Source of the DNA: Podaxis mareebaensis
Taxonomy: Eukaryota; Basidiomycota; Agaricomycetes; Agaricales; Agaricaceae
Direction of reading: 5' to 3'
NCBI GenBank assembly: GCA_018524725.1
Contig: JAEUWP010000578.1
Location: 23,715-87,714, forward strand
Length of the DNA stretch: 64,000 nucleotides
Shown here: positions 14,101 to 25,938 of the stretch, piece after piece
Layout: every line of letters begins with the position of its first letter
How positions within the stretch are numbered: the stretch's first letter is position 1
Notes under the pieces: generated by a model
Seen by the model: only the letters and a program-made list of their open reading frames with translations
Database searches by the model: none
Told to the model about the DNA's origin: nothing
Translations under genes and position numbers: made by a program

Positions 14101-17100
14101 CTCCCATGCTCGCATTCCAACCCAACCACCCCTTTTGGGGGTGACTACTTGGGCTAAATTGTTTCCCAGCATCAATTACTACATGGCAGATGCAAGCTCC
14201 AAGCGCCTATCAGGCCTTAATAGCATGCCAGACGCCCTTCCGAGCGCTACAAGGTATTTATAAGACCAGCCAACACATAATGGTTCAATCCTTCAACCTG
14301 GAGACGCTTGTTAGCTGCTACGGTTCACAGAGACAATGGGGACCCAATCCACTTGATCCTGAGGGCCTGAAGCCTCAAGAACAAACTCACCTACACCTTC
14401 AAGCCCTCAGGAAGCTTGATTGCCCCCACGGGTCAATTGAAGTCGGACCCAAGCACGTTGCTGATCGCCTAGCCCTTCTTCATGTTCATTCCACTCAGAG
14501 CTCAGGTTAAAAGATTCCGGTTCGTCGCAAAGGTCCCATGCCTCCAAGGAAATTTTGACAGAGAAGCGGTCGACAGAGGTTATCCCCACCAACGATAAAA
14601 TGTAAACCTGGGGAACGTTTCGCCCGACGGCGGTATGTCCCGGCCTCTTCGAAAGTCGCTGGATGTGTAGCAGATACTACGAGATGCCTTGGAGGATACA
14701 GCACCTGGCCAATTTCCATTTGCAAGCGCTGATCGTGGGCGGGGTCATCGGCATCGGCACCTTCTCCACAACCATCGTCAAGGGTGGCGCGTCCATTGGG
14801 TCTACAGAGACTTCTTGGTCTGCTTGGCCTGTTGATACTTCGTTAATCCTTGGGTCTTTTGGTTCTTCTTCTCTCACCTCCGTCGCCTGTGCATTTGACT
14901 GCAGTGCGGCACAGTGCTCCCTAGCGCAGCAGCGAATAAATCCACCTTGAGGGGCCTACAAATGTTACAAAGTGACTCCTTCCGATGATCTTTTCAACCA
15001 GGGCAGCTCCACCAGGACCAAAGTTTCCGGACCATCATCCCCGCTGCCACCATTCATTGACAATCATCACGTCTTCGCAACCCAGTGGGTCCCCTTGTGG
15101 GCATACGCGGGCATTATAGAGGGGTTCTTTACAACATCTTGACCATGACACGAATGCTGGGGCAGGCTGGACAATTCGAGGCACAGCCCTAGAAGGTAAA
15201 CGTCCCCATCGCGGCATTCGTATTGGCTGATCTCGGCTTCTTTTAGTCACAGTCCATCCAATCAACTCTTTCTGGGCGCCCACTTAACGCATACACAGTC
15301 CTCGTGCGTGCAGGCAGGACTGCGCATTATTTAAAGCCCGACAATCGATAAAAACCAGTGTCCCAGCATTTTCCGGTGCGATTCTCATTTCATTGTGATG
15401 TCAGGTGATTTTCTCCAAAAAGGTTGGTCAAAAGACGTCCTCCGCCGATCAAGTATACTTATGGCTGCCTTGCCTGGAAACATTTTATAATGGATCTCCG
15501 TGTCAATTTTTGGCACTCATCGCGAGTGTCTTATAAACCAAAGAAACTAGGTCCCTCACAGCATTTTGCTTCTCCCACAGCATCTTATCCTGCCCTGTTC
15601 TATCAAGTACACGGCCGCGGTTCACAACACTCATAGGACCCAGACAAAAGCGCAAACAATGTCCTCAGCGACGTCGAGAGCCTTTTCGCACCCGCATAAT
15701 TCCTAAGCCCCTTAGCCAAGGTATTATTCGGTCCGGCATATCTTCGTCAACTTTGTTTACCTCGCGTGAGTCGTCCCTAACTTGGAGCCACTCCTCTTAC
15801 ACTCATGCCTCAGGGTGACAATGGCAGAGGTGATGGCAGCCACAGTATCCCGCCTCGTTTTCTTTCACGGAGGAGCTCGGAGGGCACAGCACAAGGGGAC
15901 TCTCACAGTATTCATGCCCCGTGCCGCATGATCGCCGTAACAACCGTTGACTCAATCTTTGGGCTCTAACAACGTCAGTGGTTCAGTTCCTCATGTCGGT
16001 TGTTGTGTTTCCTGACCCCCACCGACTCACAGCTCAATCCAATCCCCACTGCCCTCAATGTCCATGTGAGCGCTGACATATCATGGAAAACCCTAGGACC
16101 TATCACTACCATAGTGGGCGCACCTCCCATCTCCTTTTAGTCTACAGCTACGACAACAATACTTTCACCGCCCGCTCCTCCTCAGGCCAACGATGGTCGA
16201 GTTCCACTTCCCGACCACCTCTGGTGGACGATTCCTCTTCTCCCGGGCACTGAAGAATCAGCGAAAAGAGGAACACAAACTCTCGACAATCACGCCAGAG
16301 GCCTTTAATTGGTTCATGGAATGTTACTACATCTAGACCTCGCCATTCATTGATGCCTTGTGTACGTCCCCGAGTCAAAGACATGTGCGCCCGGGATATT
16401 TAATAACGATCTTTTAGGTCATCTGCCATGACAGACCTCTCCCCGAAATTATGTGCCACTTCATTATCCATGTCGAAGGTTTCCCCTCCAGCAAGCCGCC
16501 GAGCTTCGCCATCGCCATAGCAAGCGCGGATTCTGGCTTCTCTGCACTTCGATTAATCCCTCTCCGTTACTCATAAGTTCCTTCCGGCTCTGATATCCCA
16601 AACCTAGGAGGTCTCCCTCTCTCAAGGTCGATGACGTCCGTCACCCCGTCTATCTTGATGCTCTCCGCATTCTCCTCTTATGATCGACAGCCGAAGCTCC
16701 GGCCTTCTCATCGGTCGCCGCCATTTTTCGTAATGCAGCGATTAGACTCGATATGCACGCACTTGTTCAAATGGAGCCATGGACGCTCCTTTCTTTTTTC
16801 CGGTTCACGGTTCTAGCGGTGCTCCTCGCCACTGCCTTATAACCGTGCATACCCCCGTGGACATACCATACCTCGTTCCCTCTGTACCTCAACCTCGTCC
16901 TTCCACCCCAACCAAGGCACTGCCTTGTTGGAACCAAGACACTCTCGCTAGGCGTTCTATGCTGAACGCGATCTCCCTACCCGAGGTTTCTGGTCGCTAC
17001 CTGGTGCTTCCAAGACAAGACTTTGTCGATGATGGTACGTGCCCTCCAGCGCTGATTCTTACTCGCAGCCTTCCAGTTCCGATTCGAAAGCCCAAGAAGA

Positions 17101-17676
17101 CTTCGTTTCATGCTAAGTGTTTAGTCTTCTCGGAAGGGTGCCGATTAGTTGTCCCTTAAATAATACACTCCCCTACTGACCCTAGAATAATCTCTTATCT
17201 TCCCTGCGTGACATAGCTTCCGATGCACAAGGACGATTTGCAATACTTCTCAGAAACGAGGCAGGGTGGTGGCTGCGATACTCATCGATGGGACCGATTT
17301 GGTTCGTGGACGGGCGCGCAAAGCGCCCCGATATATATGTCGCTGTCGACGAAACCTTTCCTTTCCTCAGTCATTCCATGACAGTGGAGGAAAAATCATG
17401 TTGCTTTGTTGTGTGAGTTGGGTTTCTACATGGTACACGTATCATTGGAATGCATGCTAATGTATCCTAACAACAGTCCCAGTCCGGTATAATGCATAAT
17501 GTTACGTGGAGAGGCAGGCAAAGGAAAAGAAAATGAAAGGAAAGAAAGGGTAACAACAACGATATCTGCTTTCTGTCTTTGCGCACCGACGATTGTATCA
17601 GCGCATTTCATTTCAGGCCATCAGCAGGTAAGCGCTTACCAAGGGGAAATTTTTTCGGAACGACAACCGGCGGCGC
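11176..17676. other. Long gene-free stretch
   Basis: About 6.5 kb after the HMG-box stop. The first few hundred bases probably hold its 3' UTR. Open frames are short and none can be joined into a recognisable protein. A segment near 14,720-14,830 (VGGVIGIGTF) faintly recalls the first helix of amino-acid permeases but is not continued downstream. A 20-bp tandem repeat lies at 13,631. Confidence 0.45.
13631..13676. repeat. 20-bp tandem repeat, about 2.3 units
   Basis: The unit gacctttaaMcttgctgcta occurs twice head to tail (13,631-13,650 and 13,651-13,670, one mismatch), followed by the start of a third copy (gaccta). No gene context; probably a minor slippage repeat. Confidence 0.8.
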
Positions 17677-18297
17677 TTAATCAAGAACAATTCTCCATGT
17701 GTTCTCCATCTCAGGTATCTGTTCCAATCCTCTCCATAACCACACAGCAACCCGTCTGCGTACGTTGTCCACGGTGAACTCCATATAGTCCCACTGGACT
17801 TCATGTCGGTTCGGCGCGGTTATCGGAAGGTGGAACTGTCGCTCCATCCACTCCGAAATCGCCAACTTAACACAAGCTTCGGTGACTCTTGTCCGTGGCC
17901 AAGCCCGCGGAGTAACGGTGAGTATTTCCCCTGTTGGCGTAAGCAGCCGCATCCTCTTAAGAGGCGGGTCCGTTGCGGGTTCTTTGTCATTGACCCTGTA
18001 CTGGAATTGGTCGCTGTCCTGGCCCCCCGGTCCAAAACTTGCGCTAACACCGTGAAAGTAATCGAAACTCTCCGGAGACAACACTTCCTCCCCCTCCGAG
18101 GAACCTTCGGAATCGCCGGCAATAGCGTCCCAGTTATCGTATTCGTTGTTCGGGATTGGTTGGAGCACGCACCGGCTCCCCCCTGTTAGGGCAAGCCCGT
18201 CTGTCAGGTAGCGTTGGCCCCTAAACCGCGCCGTGTTGGCAAAGGGCATCGCAACGGCGGGTCCGAGACCAAGGTCATCGAGGAATCCCACCTCCAT
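17677..18297 (-). CDS. Hypothetical protein, 206 aa
   Basis: Single open frame from ATG at 18297 to a stop at 17677. I do not recognise the family. The middle (residues ~50-110) is acidic and Ser/Gly rich; the C-terminal half is more ordered, with Trp-rich segments (EWMERQF, VQWDYMEFTV, VAVWLWRGL) and regular charge spacing, which argues for a real globular region rather than chance. No signal peptide or membrane helix is obvious. It could be part of a longer spliced gene, since the upstream region holds no clear promoter. The opposite strand has a shorter overlapping frame that lacks such structure. Confidence 0.45.
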   Translation of the reverse strand: MEVGFLDDLGLGPAVAMPFANTARFRGQRYLTDGLALTGGSRCVLQPIPNNEYDNWDAIAGDSEGSSEGEEVLSPESFDYFHGVSASFGPGGQDSDQFQYRVNDKEPATDPPLKRMRLLTPTGEILTVTPRAWPRTRVTEACVKLAISEWMERQFHLPITAPNRHEVQWDYMEFTVDNVRRRVAVWLWRGLEQIPEMENTWRIVLD

Positions 18298-19370
18298 TGT
18301 GAAGAAAAGGTATTATAACTCGCTCAGCAGGTCAAGTATTGACTGTGGGACGCGTCAGCTTTATGAGTCATCCGCAGCAGCAAGTCGTCCCTACGTTTAA
18401 CAAGGATCCCTGTGGCCAAGTGCACACAGGAGATGGTATACAGAGAGAATGTGGTTGCAGATTATCTGTGTCGTACGGGTCAGCACAGCCATGCTCGTTC
18501 CAAAAGCAGAGACGTACTTAAGATGTGTCCTGGAGACGATCAGAGCCGTGAAAAATGCTGCAGGTGAGTTATTATGGATAGGGTTGAAGTAAAATGGACA
18601 CGGCTGTTAGATGTTGGCAGCAATTCGTGGTCGATGTGCTGTTCAGCTTCGGATTTGCTGGTAAATAATGAGGCGAGTGTAAGGTAGGGTCCACGTGAGT
18701 ATGAGTGGGGCAGAAGTGGCGGATTGCTAAGTATCGTAATCGAGGGCGTAAGGAAACAACGAGGGGGAACTGGTGAGAAGGGTAAGGACAAGCTACGAGG
18801 CCGAAAACATGCAAGGGATAAGAAAGTGGAAATGCCTGGTGTATGTACTTTGGAATGGCCGGTTGGACGTGACGAGCTGGGGTGACTTGTATCGTTACGG
18901 CTTACGACATACTGGACAACCAATCATCAACCTCTCAAGCTTCCAAGTTCAATCTGCAAGATTGATAATAACAACATAGTAACAACAGAGATGTCGAGTA
19001 TGGTTTGGTTTCCTAACCCTCCAGCCAGGAATTTTCCACGATGACGTCCCGGGAGCATTACATCTGAGTGAGGATGCTCTCGGGTGTGTAATGCCATCTA
19101 GATCTTCGCCTCTCTTTTTCCGAGCTCACAACTTCCATACCCCCATGGTTTTAAAACATAACGATTTATGGTATGCCATATCTTGTGGACTGAGTATAAT
19201 TTCCCGCAGAAAACGGCGGTTATCGCACCGCCTACACCTTCATTCTCACCAGAGGCGATGCCAGTGCCACGTGGAGCTGTCTATTTCCAAAAGGAAAAAT
19301 TAAGCTGTGCATCCAACTGGCGCCTGCCTTCTATTTAGCTGGATCGTGGCGAACACCTGGAGCCCCTGCA
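18298..19370. other. Intergenic, no supported gene
   Basis: A roughly 1.1-kb gap between divergently transcribed genes, so it may contain both promoters. No frame of interest was seen. Confidence 0.4.
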
Positions 19371-20371
19371 ATGGTCTTCATTCCAGGCATTTCAAAGCAA
19401 AGGCGAAGGCTCGAAAGGCGCAAAGGTGGAGGGGGAAGAGGAGGGGGAGGTGGTGGTGGTCGAGGTAGTAGTGGTGGTGAAGGCGCTGGTGGAGGAAGGT
19501 CAAGCTCAATTTCTGCTGGGGGAGGCGCGCGGTCCGCTTCAAACACTGCCTTTGGTGGTGGTCCTGTCACTACCATTCCTCAAGGACAACTGTTCAGCGG
19601 TCGGACGCAAGGTGGTGGAACAAGAAATGAAGTATTTGGTGGCCAGTATGTACGTCATTGTGTCAGTCTCCACAGGGCTCAAACTGGGACGTCATTTCTA
19701 GGCAATACGGGAGTGGATATCCCGGCCTCACTGGACGTGGCGTTGCTGGTCGGCCATTTCCATTCTATTTCTGGCCTGTCGTTTGGGGAGGTACAGCTGT
19801 TGGGTCAGGCGCTGGATACCTCCACGTCCAAGACGAAGTACCACTACCTCTTTTTCCCTGATGCAACTAGGAACTGACACGTGCCAAGTATGGCGGAATC
19901 AATAACAGCTCACGTCCCGGCGGCGTCCTTTCAACTGCAGCATTCCCATCCAACTCCACCAGCTCTACTTTCCGCTTGCTCGCTGACAACACAACGGTTT
20001 CCTCTCTGGTGACCGACATCGTCACGTCGTGTGGGTCTTCCATTTCTAACGCGTCGTCTATCACTACCATACCTTACAACGACTCTGGCCCTCCTGGCCC
20101 GGGGCAAGCGGTTCAGTATTATCGTGCAAGTAGCGTGGTATTGACCTTGGACGGGTATAACAACTCTGCCGTTTTCAGTAACGATGACAACGCACCTGAT
20201 TCACCTTTGCCCAACAACACTGACATCGACCTTCTGACTTGCTTGAATACCACCATTGGCCAGACCGTTCCCCTCGTGGATGCAGCTTACGGGCTCAGAT
20301 GGTCGTCGCCTTCTGGTCTCGGCCTCCTCGTGTCGGTCTGGATCATTTCTCGACTCTCTTCTCAAGTTTGA
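19371..20371 (+). CDS. Glycine-rich protein with C-terminal membrane segment (Agaricomycete family)
   Basis: Three exons: 19371-19645, 19702-19837 and 19889-20371, encoding 297 aa. Donors are GTATGT and GTACCA, acceptors CTAG and CAAG; all joins keep frame. The protein begins MVFIPGISKQRRRLERRKGG, followed by a Gly/Ser-rich stretch (~18-70), then a conserved block YGSGYPGLTGRGVAGRPFPF and YFWPVVWGG, then YGG..NNSSRPGG, and a long Asn/Thr/Ser-rich part with several NxS/T sites and the block AVQYYRASSVVLTLDGYNN. It ends with a hydrophobic helix (GLGLLVSVWIISRL). I know this layout as a widespread, lineage-specific Agaricomycete protein; its function is not established. The glycosylation sites and terminal helix suggest a tail-anchored surface or endomembrane protein. 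The second donor (GTACCA) is weak, but the join restores the family's conserved blocks. Confidence 0.75.
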
Positions 20372-20611
20372 TCCTGGACACAACTTAATTTGCCCCCAAC
20401 CTTGTATCTGTAACAGCTCTATCATGTGTTAATAGGTTTCGATGATCTCATTATCACTTGTAGCTGGGCGTATGACTTGTTATATTATCTGGAGTCGTAT
20501 CATAGCAATATGAAGAATAATAATAATAACTCTACCCCAATATCCTGGAATAGTTATAGCTTAAGAGTCGTGTTCATCCTCTGTGGAACGGTCAGCCGGC
20601 GCATAGGTAAT

Positions 20612-22560
20612 TTATCCGCTCGCACTCACCAAAGGTCGTGTGCTGGAGACCTGTGAAGGAAACGTATTGAAGTTGATGGTAATTCTCGAGCGTGCAAGAC
20701 CATACCTGAGGCTTTCCCAAGTGTCTCGGGAGCTCTCGCGGAGGCTCCTTGCGCTTACCCTTCTTGTATCTCTTCATCTCTTTGTCGTACGATTTCTGGA
20801 TTGCTCGATAGTTCCTCTTGAATTCATCGCTGTTACGTCGCGAGCACACTTAGTCCTCTTCACCCCTTCGTCACAGAATTGACGTACTGAATAACCCTAT
20901 TGAGCTTCTTGAGCGTAGGACGTTTGTTTCGATCTTTTCCGTTGTCGCTAAAATGAGGATGCGATCGTGCTTTTGGTAGTATCAACGGGCTTACTCCGGA
21001 GGTAATCATCTAATGTCTGGTGACAGGAAGACCGAGATCAGTCCAATTGGGGGGGCCATATAGTTACATTATAGATTACGTACACCAACTAGTGTTTTCC
21101 CCAATGGAGTTTCGATCAGGGTTTGTGAGTCTTCGCATGCTGATATGCAAACCTACAGGATAACCGGGTGAGAAGAGAAAACATAAACTAAAGCCAGACT
21201 TACAACGTTTGCCTTGACGCGAGGCATCTTCCTGTTGCAAATTCTGTTACAGTCGTGCTTCGGATCTTTGAGCCATTCCGCTATGCGAGTTCTAAATATC
21301 GAGTTGGTCTCGGGAGATGTTTCGAGGACTAAAGAAACATTAAAGCCTCAGTTCAAAGCGATCCAACAAAGAGACTCACGGCTTCTAACAATCCTAAAAA
21401 CTGCATTGTGACAGTGAGTTGAGGATTTGGGAAATGATAGGTGATGAGATCACTAACAGAGACTCTTGAAGCCAACAACCTTGTTGCACTCGTCATGCTC
21501 TAGGTCTAAGGCGATCATACCGTCAGCGCTTGTAGCCGAGACCATGCAAATCATGTGGATCTCACCCAAGAGCGTGCCTGAAGTGCATGCGTCCATAAAA
21601 GCCTTAACATCAAAATGTGATTAGCAAGAGGCCATAGCCTGAGGATCTTAAGCGACCGACAATTAGTTGGCATTTTATGTCAGCGTGTATGAGTGGTTGG
21701 ACAAGAATCTCCCTGAGCTTCTGCATACCCACAGTGATCAGTGAGCTATATTGAACATGAGAAAAAACGTAGCTTACATCGTCTGCGATAACTTTATCCA
21801 TCGCTGGTTCTCCTTGTTCATTGAAACCATCGAGTGGAATAATGTCTAGTGAGAGATAGATTTTACTAAACCGAGGTAGCCTTAGTGGTGGGCGAGACCT
21901 ACATTCATCTTTGTTATCTCTTTCATTACCTGGGGACTCTTCCGGCCGTTGGTCTGCATGCCCGGCGTCTGTGAAGTCGTATGGGTTAGGTTGACTGAAA
22001 GTCTCAAATTCCTACGTTATCCTTAACGCACAGTAAAGAAAGAACTCGTCTCCTTCCTTCGCATCAACAACGAGGCTGATCATTTGCTGAATCTATGGAA
22101 ACATGGGGTAGGTCAGATCATCATGTGAAAGGGACGTGATGAACACGGCTCGAGGTAGCGCACAATATTATCCTTGGTAGGGATCAGGTGCTCCTGTGTA
22201 TTCCTGGCGTCCGTCATGATGACAATATCTTCCGGCTTGTAGTCATACATTCCTACCCAAACAAGAGCAATCGTCGTCGTATTTGAATGTAGAGTATCTG
22301 CAATCAAAAGACCTACCGAGCAATCGCTTCATCACCTCCACGTCGCTCTGAGGCTTTGTCAACCTTTTAAGCCTATCTGGGTGCGTGGCATAATTGATGC
22401 CTATAAGCAACGCCTTCTTTCTTTTTCGAGTGCTGGTGATGGATCCGCCATATTGGACCGTGATGCCGCCGAGGAGGTTGCCGTCACCAAGTCCAGTGGC
22501 GTTGAGGGAGCGAGAAAGCTTTGGGAGTCTAGAGGTGAGAAAGGACAATGAGGGGAACAT
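20612..22560 (-). CDS. Metacaspase (peptidase C14), copy A
   Basis: Intron-rich gene read from ATG 22560 to TAA 20612. Exons I could join with frame kept: 22560-22317, 22252-22164, 22092-22032, 21968-21903, 21845-21778, 21720 to about 21661, the catalytic Cys exon from 21602, and later ones including about 20849-20705 and a short last exon. The p20 core starts at RKKALLIGINYA. The catalytic His lies in FFLYYAGHADQ, formed across the 22032/21968 junction, and the catalytic Cys in AFMDACTSGTLL; the usual His after Cys (DxCHSG) is Thr here. Downstream come the family blocks DLEHDECN and, at the end, KPQ|VSSTRPL, which matches copy B (DPQ|LSSLYPL). Such Cys proteases cleave after Arg/Lys and act in fungal stress and cell-death pathways. 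It lies 407 bp downstream of copy B on the same strand, so tandem duplication is likely. Middle exons are approximate. Confidence 0.78.
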
Positions 22561-22967
22561 GGAAGGAGGTAAGAAACGTTGGTTTGAAGAGTCTAATTTG
22601 CTCCCCCGTATTTAAATGTTGACATATCTCCGTTGTTGATGCTGTGCACAGCAAGGCTCAGACAGCGGCGGTATGTTGACCTCTGGCCTGGCGCGGTCAC
22701 CACAGCATTGTTAAAAAAAGCAGAGCCGAAATTGACGGGCGCGTTCGAGTCTTAGAGATACGGATACATGGAGGTGTAGAATTAACAAATTACAATATCC
22801 AATTACCGGTACATAGATGCAAGTTGGAGGGAAATAGACTGGAAATCCAGAACCCAAACAATAAAGAGTGCAATAATGTTCAGAGTGCCAATATATTAAA
22901 GCTCATGAAAGTGTTTCAAAGCCGCAGTCGGTCATCCATATTCTGTCAACGAAAAACGTGGATCAGT

Positions 22968-25109
22968 TCAAATACCACGAGGCGCAACGCACTGCTTCCT
23001 TACCAGCGGATACAAGCTAGACAACTATGGAGATGCCATCGGCGTGAGTCACGACGCGTAATGAAACATCATCAAAATTATTCACCTGTGGATCTTGGAA
23101 ATTATTCATTTCGACCTCTTGTGGTTCCTTGACAGGCCGATTGTTCTTGTGAGCTTTCTCCGCGCGAATTCTCCATTCCTTCTTATATTTCCTGGCTTCT
23201 TCGTGTAGCCTGACATATGACCGATGCAGGTCGTGGCTGAAAACAATGATACAGCGATTAGAAGAGAGCAAGACTATAGGGAGCCGTCCACGCACCTGAC
23301 TCGGGTCAGCAGCTTGTGAAAAGATGGTGCAGGGTCATCCCCTATCATCTAATGAGCTTTTTGTTAATTATGGGCATAAGTGTCTTACTCAGAAGCCGGA
23401 TTAAAGCCTAATTAGCAGGCAGCATCATCAATAAGCCAAGAATCGAGACAAGGAACGGCATCCATACCTGTGTCATGGAAGATCCATCTTTGTCCTCCCA
23501 AGATTTCTGCTCGTCTCGCGCCGCAGATAATGATACCTGGGGATCCACATTAGATGGGGAAGCACGTTATCATGTTAACTATGACAGACCACAAGTTTGT
23601 CATTCTGGTATTTGTTTTGTTTCCTCGGATCTCGACAAAACCCTTCGCAAGGAAATCGACGTTCGGGAGACGAACATCGCCTGTGCGGCGAATCCAAGAA
23701 AAAGGCGTCTGAACAAACCGATGGTCCAAGCACGTTTGTGTTGACCCTGAGCGGACCGCGGGTGGTGGGGACGGTCGACTGATTCTCGGGCACGCTGTCC
23801 AGGACTTGTTGAATCGATGACTTCTTCTGAGTAGCTTTCGGGGAAGGGCGTCCCGCACGTGGTGCGCGCCGCTGTTGATTGTAGATAGGTTCGGATAAAG
23901 GGGAAGGAAGTTGCCCGTTTGAACCCATGGGCGATGGGTATTTGGCGTGTTGACGCACTGTGAGAATCGGCTTTTGTGAGATAGACCAAGAATCGGTGGG
24001 AAGTCACCATACCGATGTCATTCCAGAGCGACTTCGACCTTCTCTTTCCCTTTGAGACCCATGGTGTATAGACGGCGTTGCACTTGGAATGTTCAAGATC
24101 TATCGGGTGTTAAACACTTGAAACGATCGCAAGGGAGGTCACTACCTAGCAGGGAGCCGGAGTGGCAAGTATCAAATACAGCCTGCAGATTATCATCGGT
24201 TAGTGTAAAGACAACGCACAGAAACCAACAAGTACCAACCACTAAAGTGCAGTTTTCAGGAAGATGGTCGACCAGGTAGTTGCGGAGAGTCTAAGTCAGG
24301 GTTTGAGTTACGCCGGGTGGTTGAGTTATAGAAGCATTACATTATCTCTGATGCAACCTCCATCAAGGGGGACAAGACCTGGCGTATTGAAAGAGCTAAG
24401 TATGGCCAGGGACACAGAAGCAGGGAACTATATGTACATTCATCCATGCCGTCTTCTTCGCTATTATCCCTGTTCTCGACCTGCATTGAGTGACCCGCAT
24501 CTACAAACCACGTAAGCTCAGGCCATCCAGATAAGAAGTGGCTAACAGTGAAAGAAGAAGGTGTCGCCAGGTTGAGCGCCCATCGTGAGCTCTCTGATCT
24601 TGACGAGCTATCGCAGCATTAATGGGGAGCAGTGCCATTGCCAGCATACCGGCGTACCATATTCCGGCGGGTGGGCTTGAGTTGATGAGGATCATCAGCA
24701 TCAATAAGCATGGTGATGTTATCTTCCTCGTAGCCGTATTGCTCTATGAGGGGATCCGGGTCAGTAATCGGGAAACGTAGTGCGTCAAAAACGCACCAAT
24801 GAGCAGTTTCTTCATATCCAAGACGTCCCTGTGCGGCCCAACAAGCTGACCCTCAGCGAGATTCGCATATTTGATCCCAATAAGGAGTGCTTTCTTTCTT
24901 GAAACGCGCCCCAAAGGTCCAACAAGGGAACCTAAACCGGGTGTCGTTCTTTGGTCCTTCGCGACGTTAGTCAGGGGGCCGTCGGCGAAAGACGGTTGCA
25001 GTTTATCAGGCATCGCGGGTTGATTTGGCTGCTTTTCGTCGGCTGCAGCTTTCGGTAAGGCAAAACCTAGGCCTCGGTGCTGTAGGAAGGTCACCGCTGC
25101 TCCGATCAA
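22968..25109 (-). CDS. Metacaspase (peptidase C14), copy B
   Basis: Second intron-rich caspase-like gene, from about 25109 (or an internal ATG at 25013) to TGA at 22968. Core motifs in order: SRKKALLIGIKYAN; QYGYEEDNITMLIDADDP; GAQPGDTFFFHYAGHSMQ, with the catalytic His formed across an intron near 24,530-24,470; EEDGMDEY; LVPLDGG; then AVFDTCHSGSLL, the canonical DxCHSG Cys motif, near 24,150; DLEHSKCNAVYTPWVSKGKR. A low-complexity linker follows (about 23,960-23,600), then LSAARDEQKSWEDKDGSSMT, HDLHRSYVRLHEEARKYKKE and FQDPQ|LSSLYPL. All expected catalytic residues are present, so it may be active. The N-terminus is uncertain: an extra open frame with a GTAAGT donor lies upstream (25,407 to about 25,190) and could be a first exon. 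Several small exons are inferred from motif continuity, not proven. Confidence 0.78.
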
Positions 25110-25938
25110 CGGGAAGCGGGCGTTCAGTGAACGCTTCGAAAAGGTAAACGAGCGGTATCTTCAGTAGCAGGTAACTGTTACTTACTAGTATTGACCTGTA
25201 TGCCCGAAAGATGAGCTTGAACACGTAGAGTGCCGTGCGGCGAGCGACAACTCTCCCGTGTTCCAGCACGGGCACAGAAGGAACAAGCGGAAGGGGAGGC
25301 AGCTTGACGACCTGGTAGGACCGCGGGTGGGGGAAAGAGGGACGATCTCCGGGCGTCAGCAAGATGTTAGCTCTTAAGTATGTATGAGTAGAGATAGATG
25401 GGAGCAAGCTCGGACAAAGTCACTTTCCGAGCGCTAGAAATCATCAACACGCATCTGTCATCGACCCTGATTTTGTTCCTGTTTCTTCTCACTTTGTTTC
25501 ACCTTTTGTGTATCAATTTTTTCTTCACACACTTTAAAGTCAAATAATCCCCTAAACAATGTACTAACAACTTCCCCATCCGTCATAGCTTCCCGCAGTG
25601 AAAATCCTGCCCCTGTCTTTGAAGCAGCAACCTACCTTGCTGACTAATCCTCAAGGCTGTGACCTCTGTTGACATTTGTATATACCCGTCCTGACCGCGG
25701 GGATCCTGCACCGCCAAGTACACCTCGTGGTTGATGCTGGCCCTGCGAGCGCTTGTATGCTCAATTCTGATCAAGCAACCTTGCACTATCATGGGATGGC
25801 GATACGCTTCGCCTATACATTCGTTATTTGATCCAAAAGCCTGAACGACAGTTCTTCGACCGTTTCATAAGGACACTCCAACAAACATACGATGCCGACT
25901 ACTGTACAGAGGATATACCGACTTCCGTGTTTCCAAAA
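25110..25938. other. Gap between metacaspase B and SDR
   Basis: About 830 bp. The part near 25,190-25,407 on the minus strand is open for about 70 codons and ends at a good donor (GTAAGT), so it may be a 5' exon of metacaspase B. The rest shows nothing. Confidence 0.35.

Noticed and set aside
14663..14950. Possible amino-acid permease fragment (VGGVIGIGTF)
   Set aside because: Only one helix-like match; no following transmembrane segments or splice joins restore the family.
19331..19576. Proline-rich minus-strand frame
   Set aside because: Antisense of the glycine codons of the real plus-strand gene.
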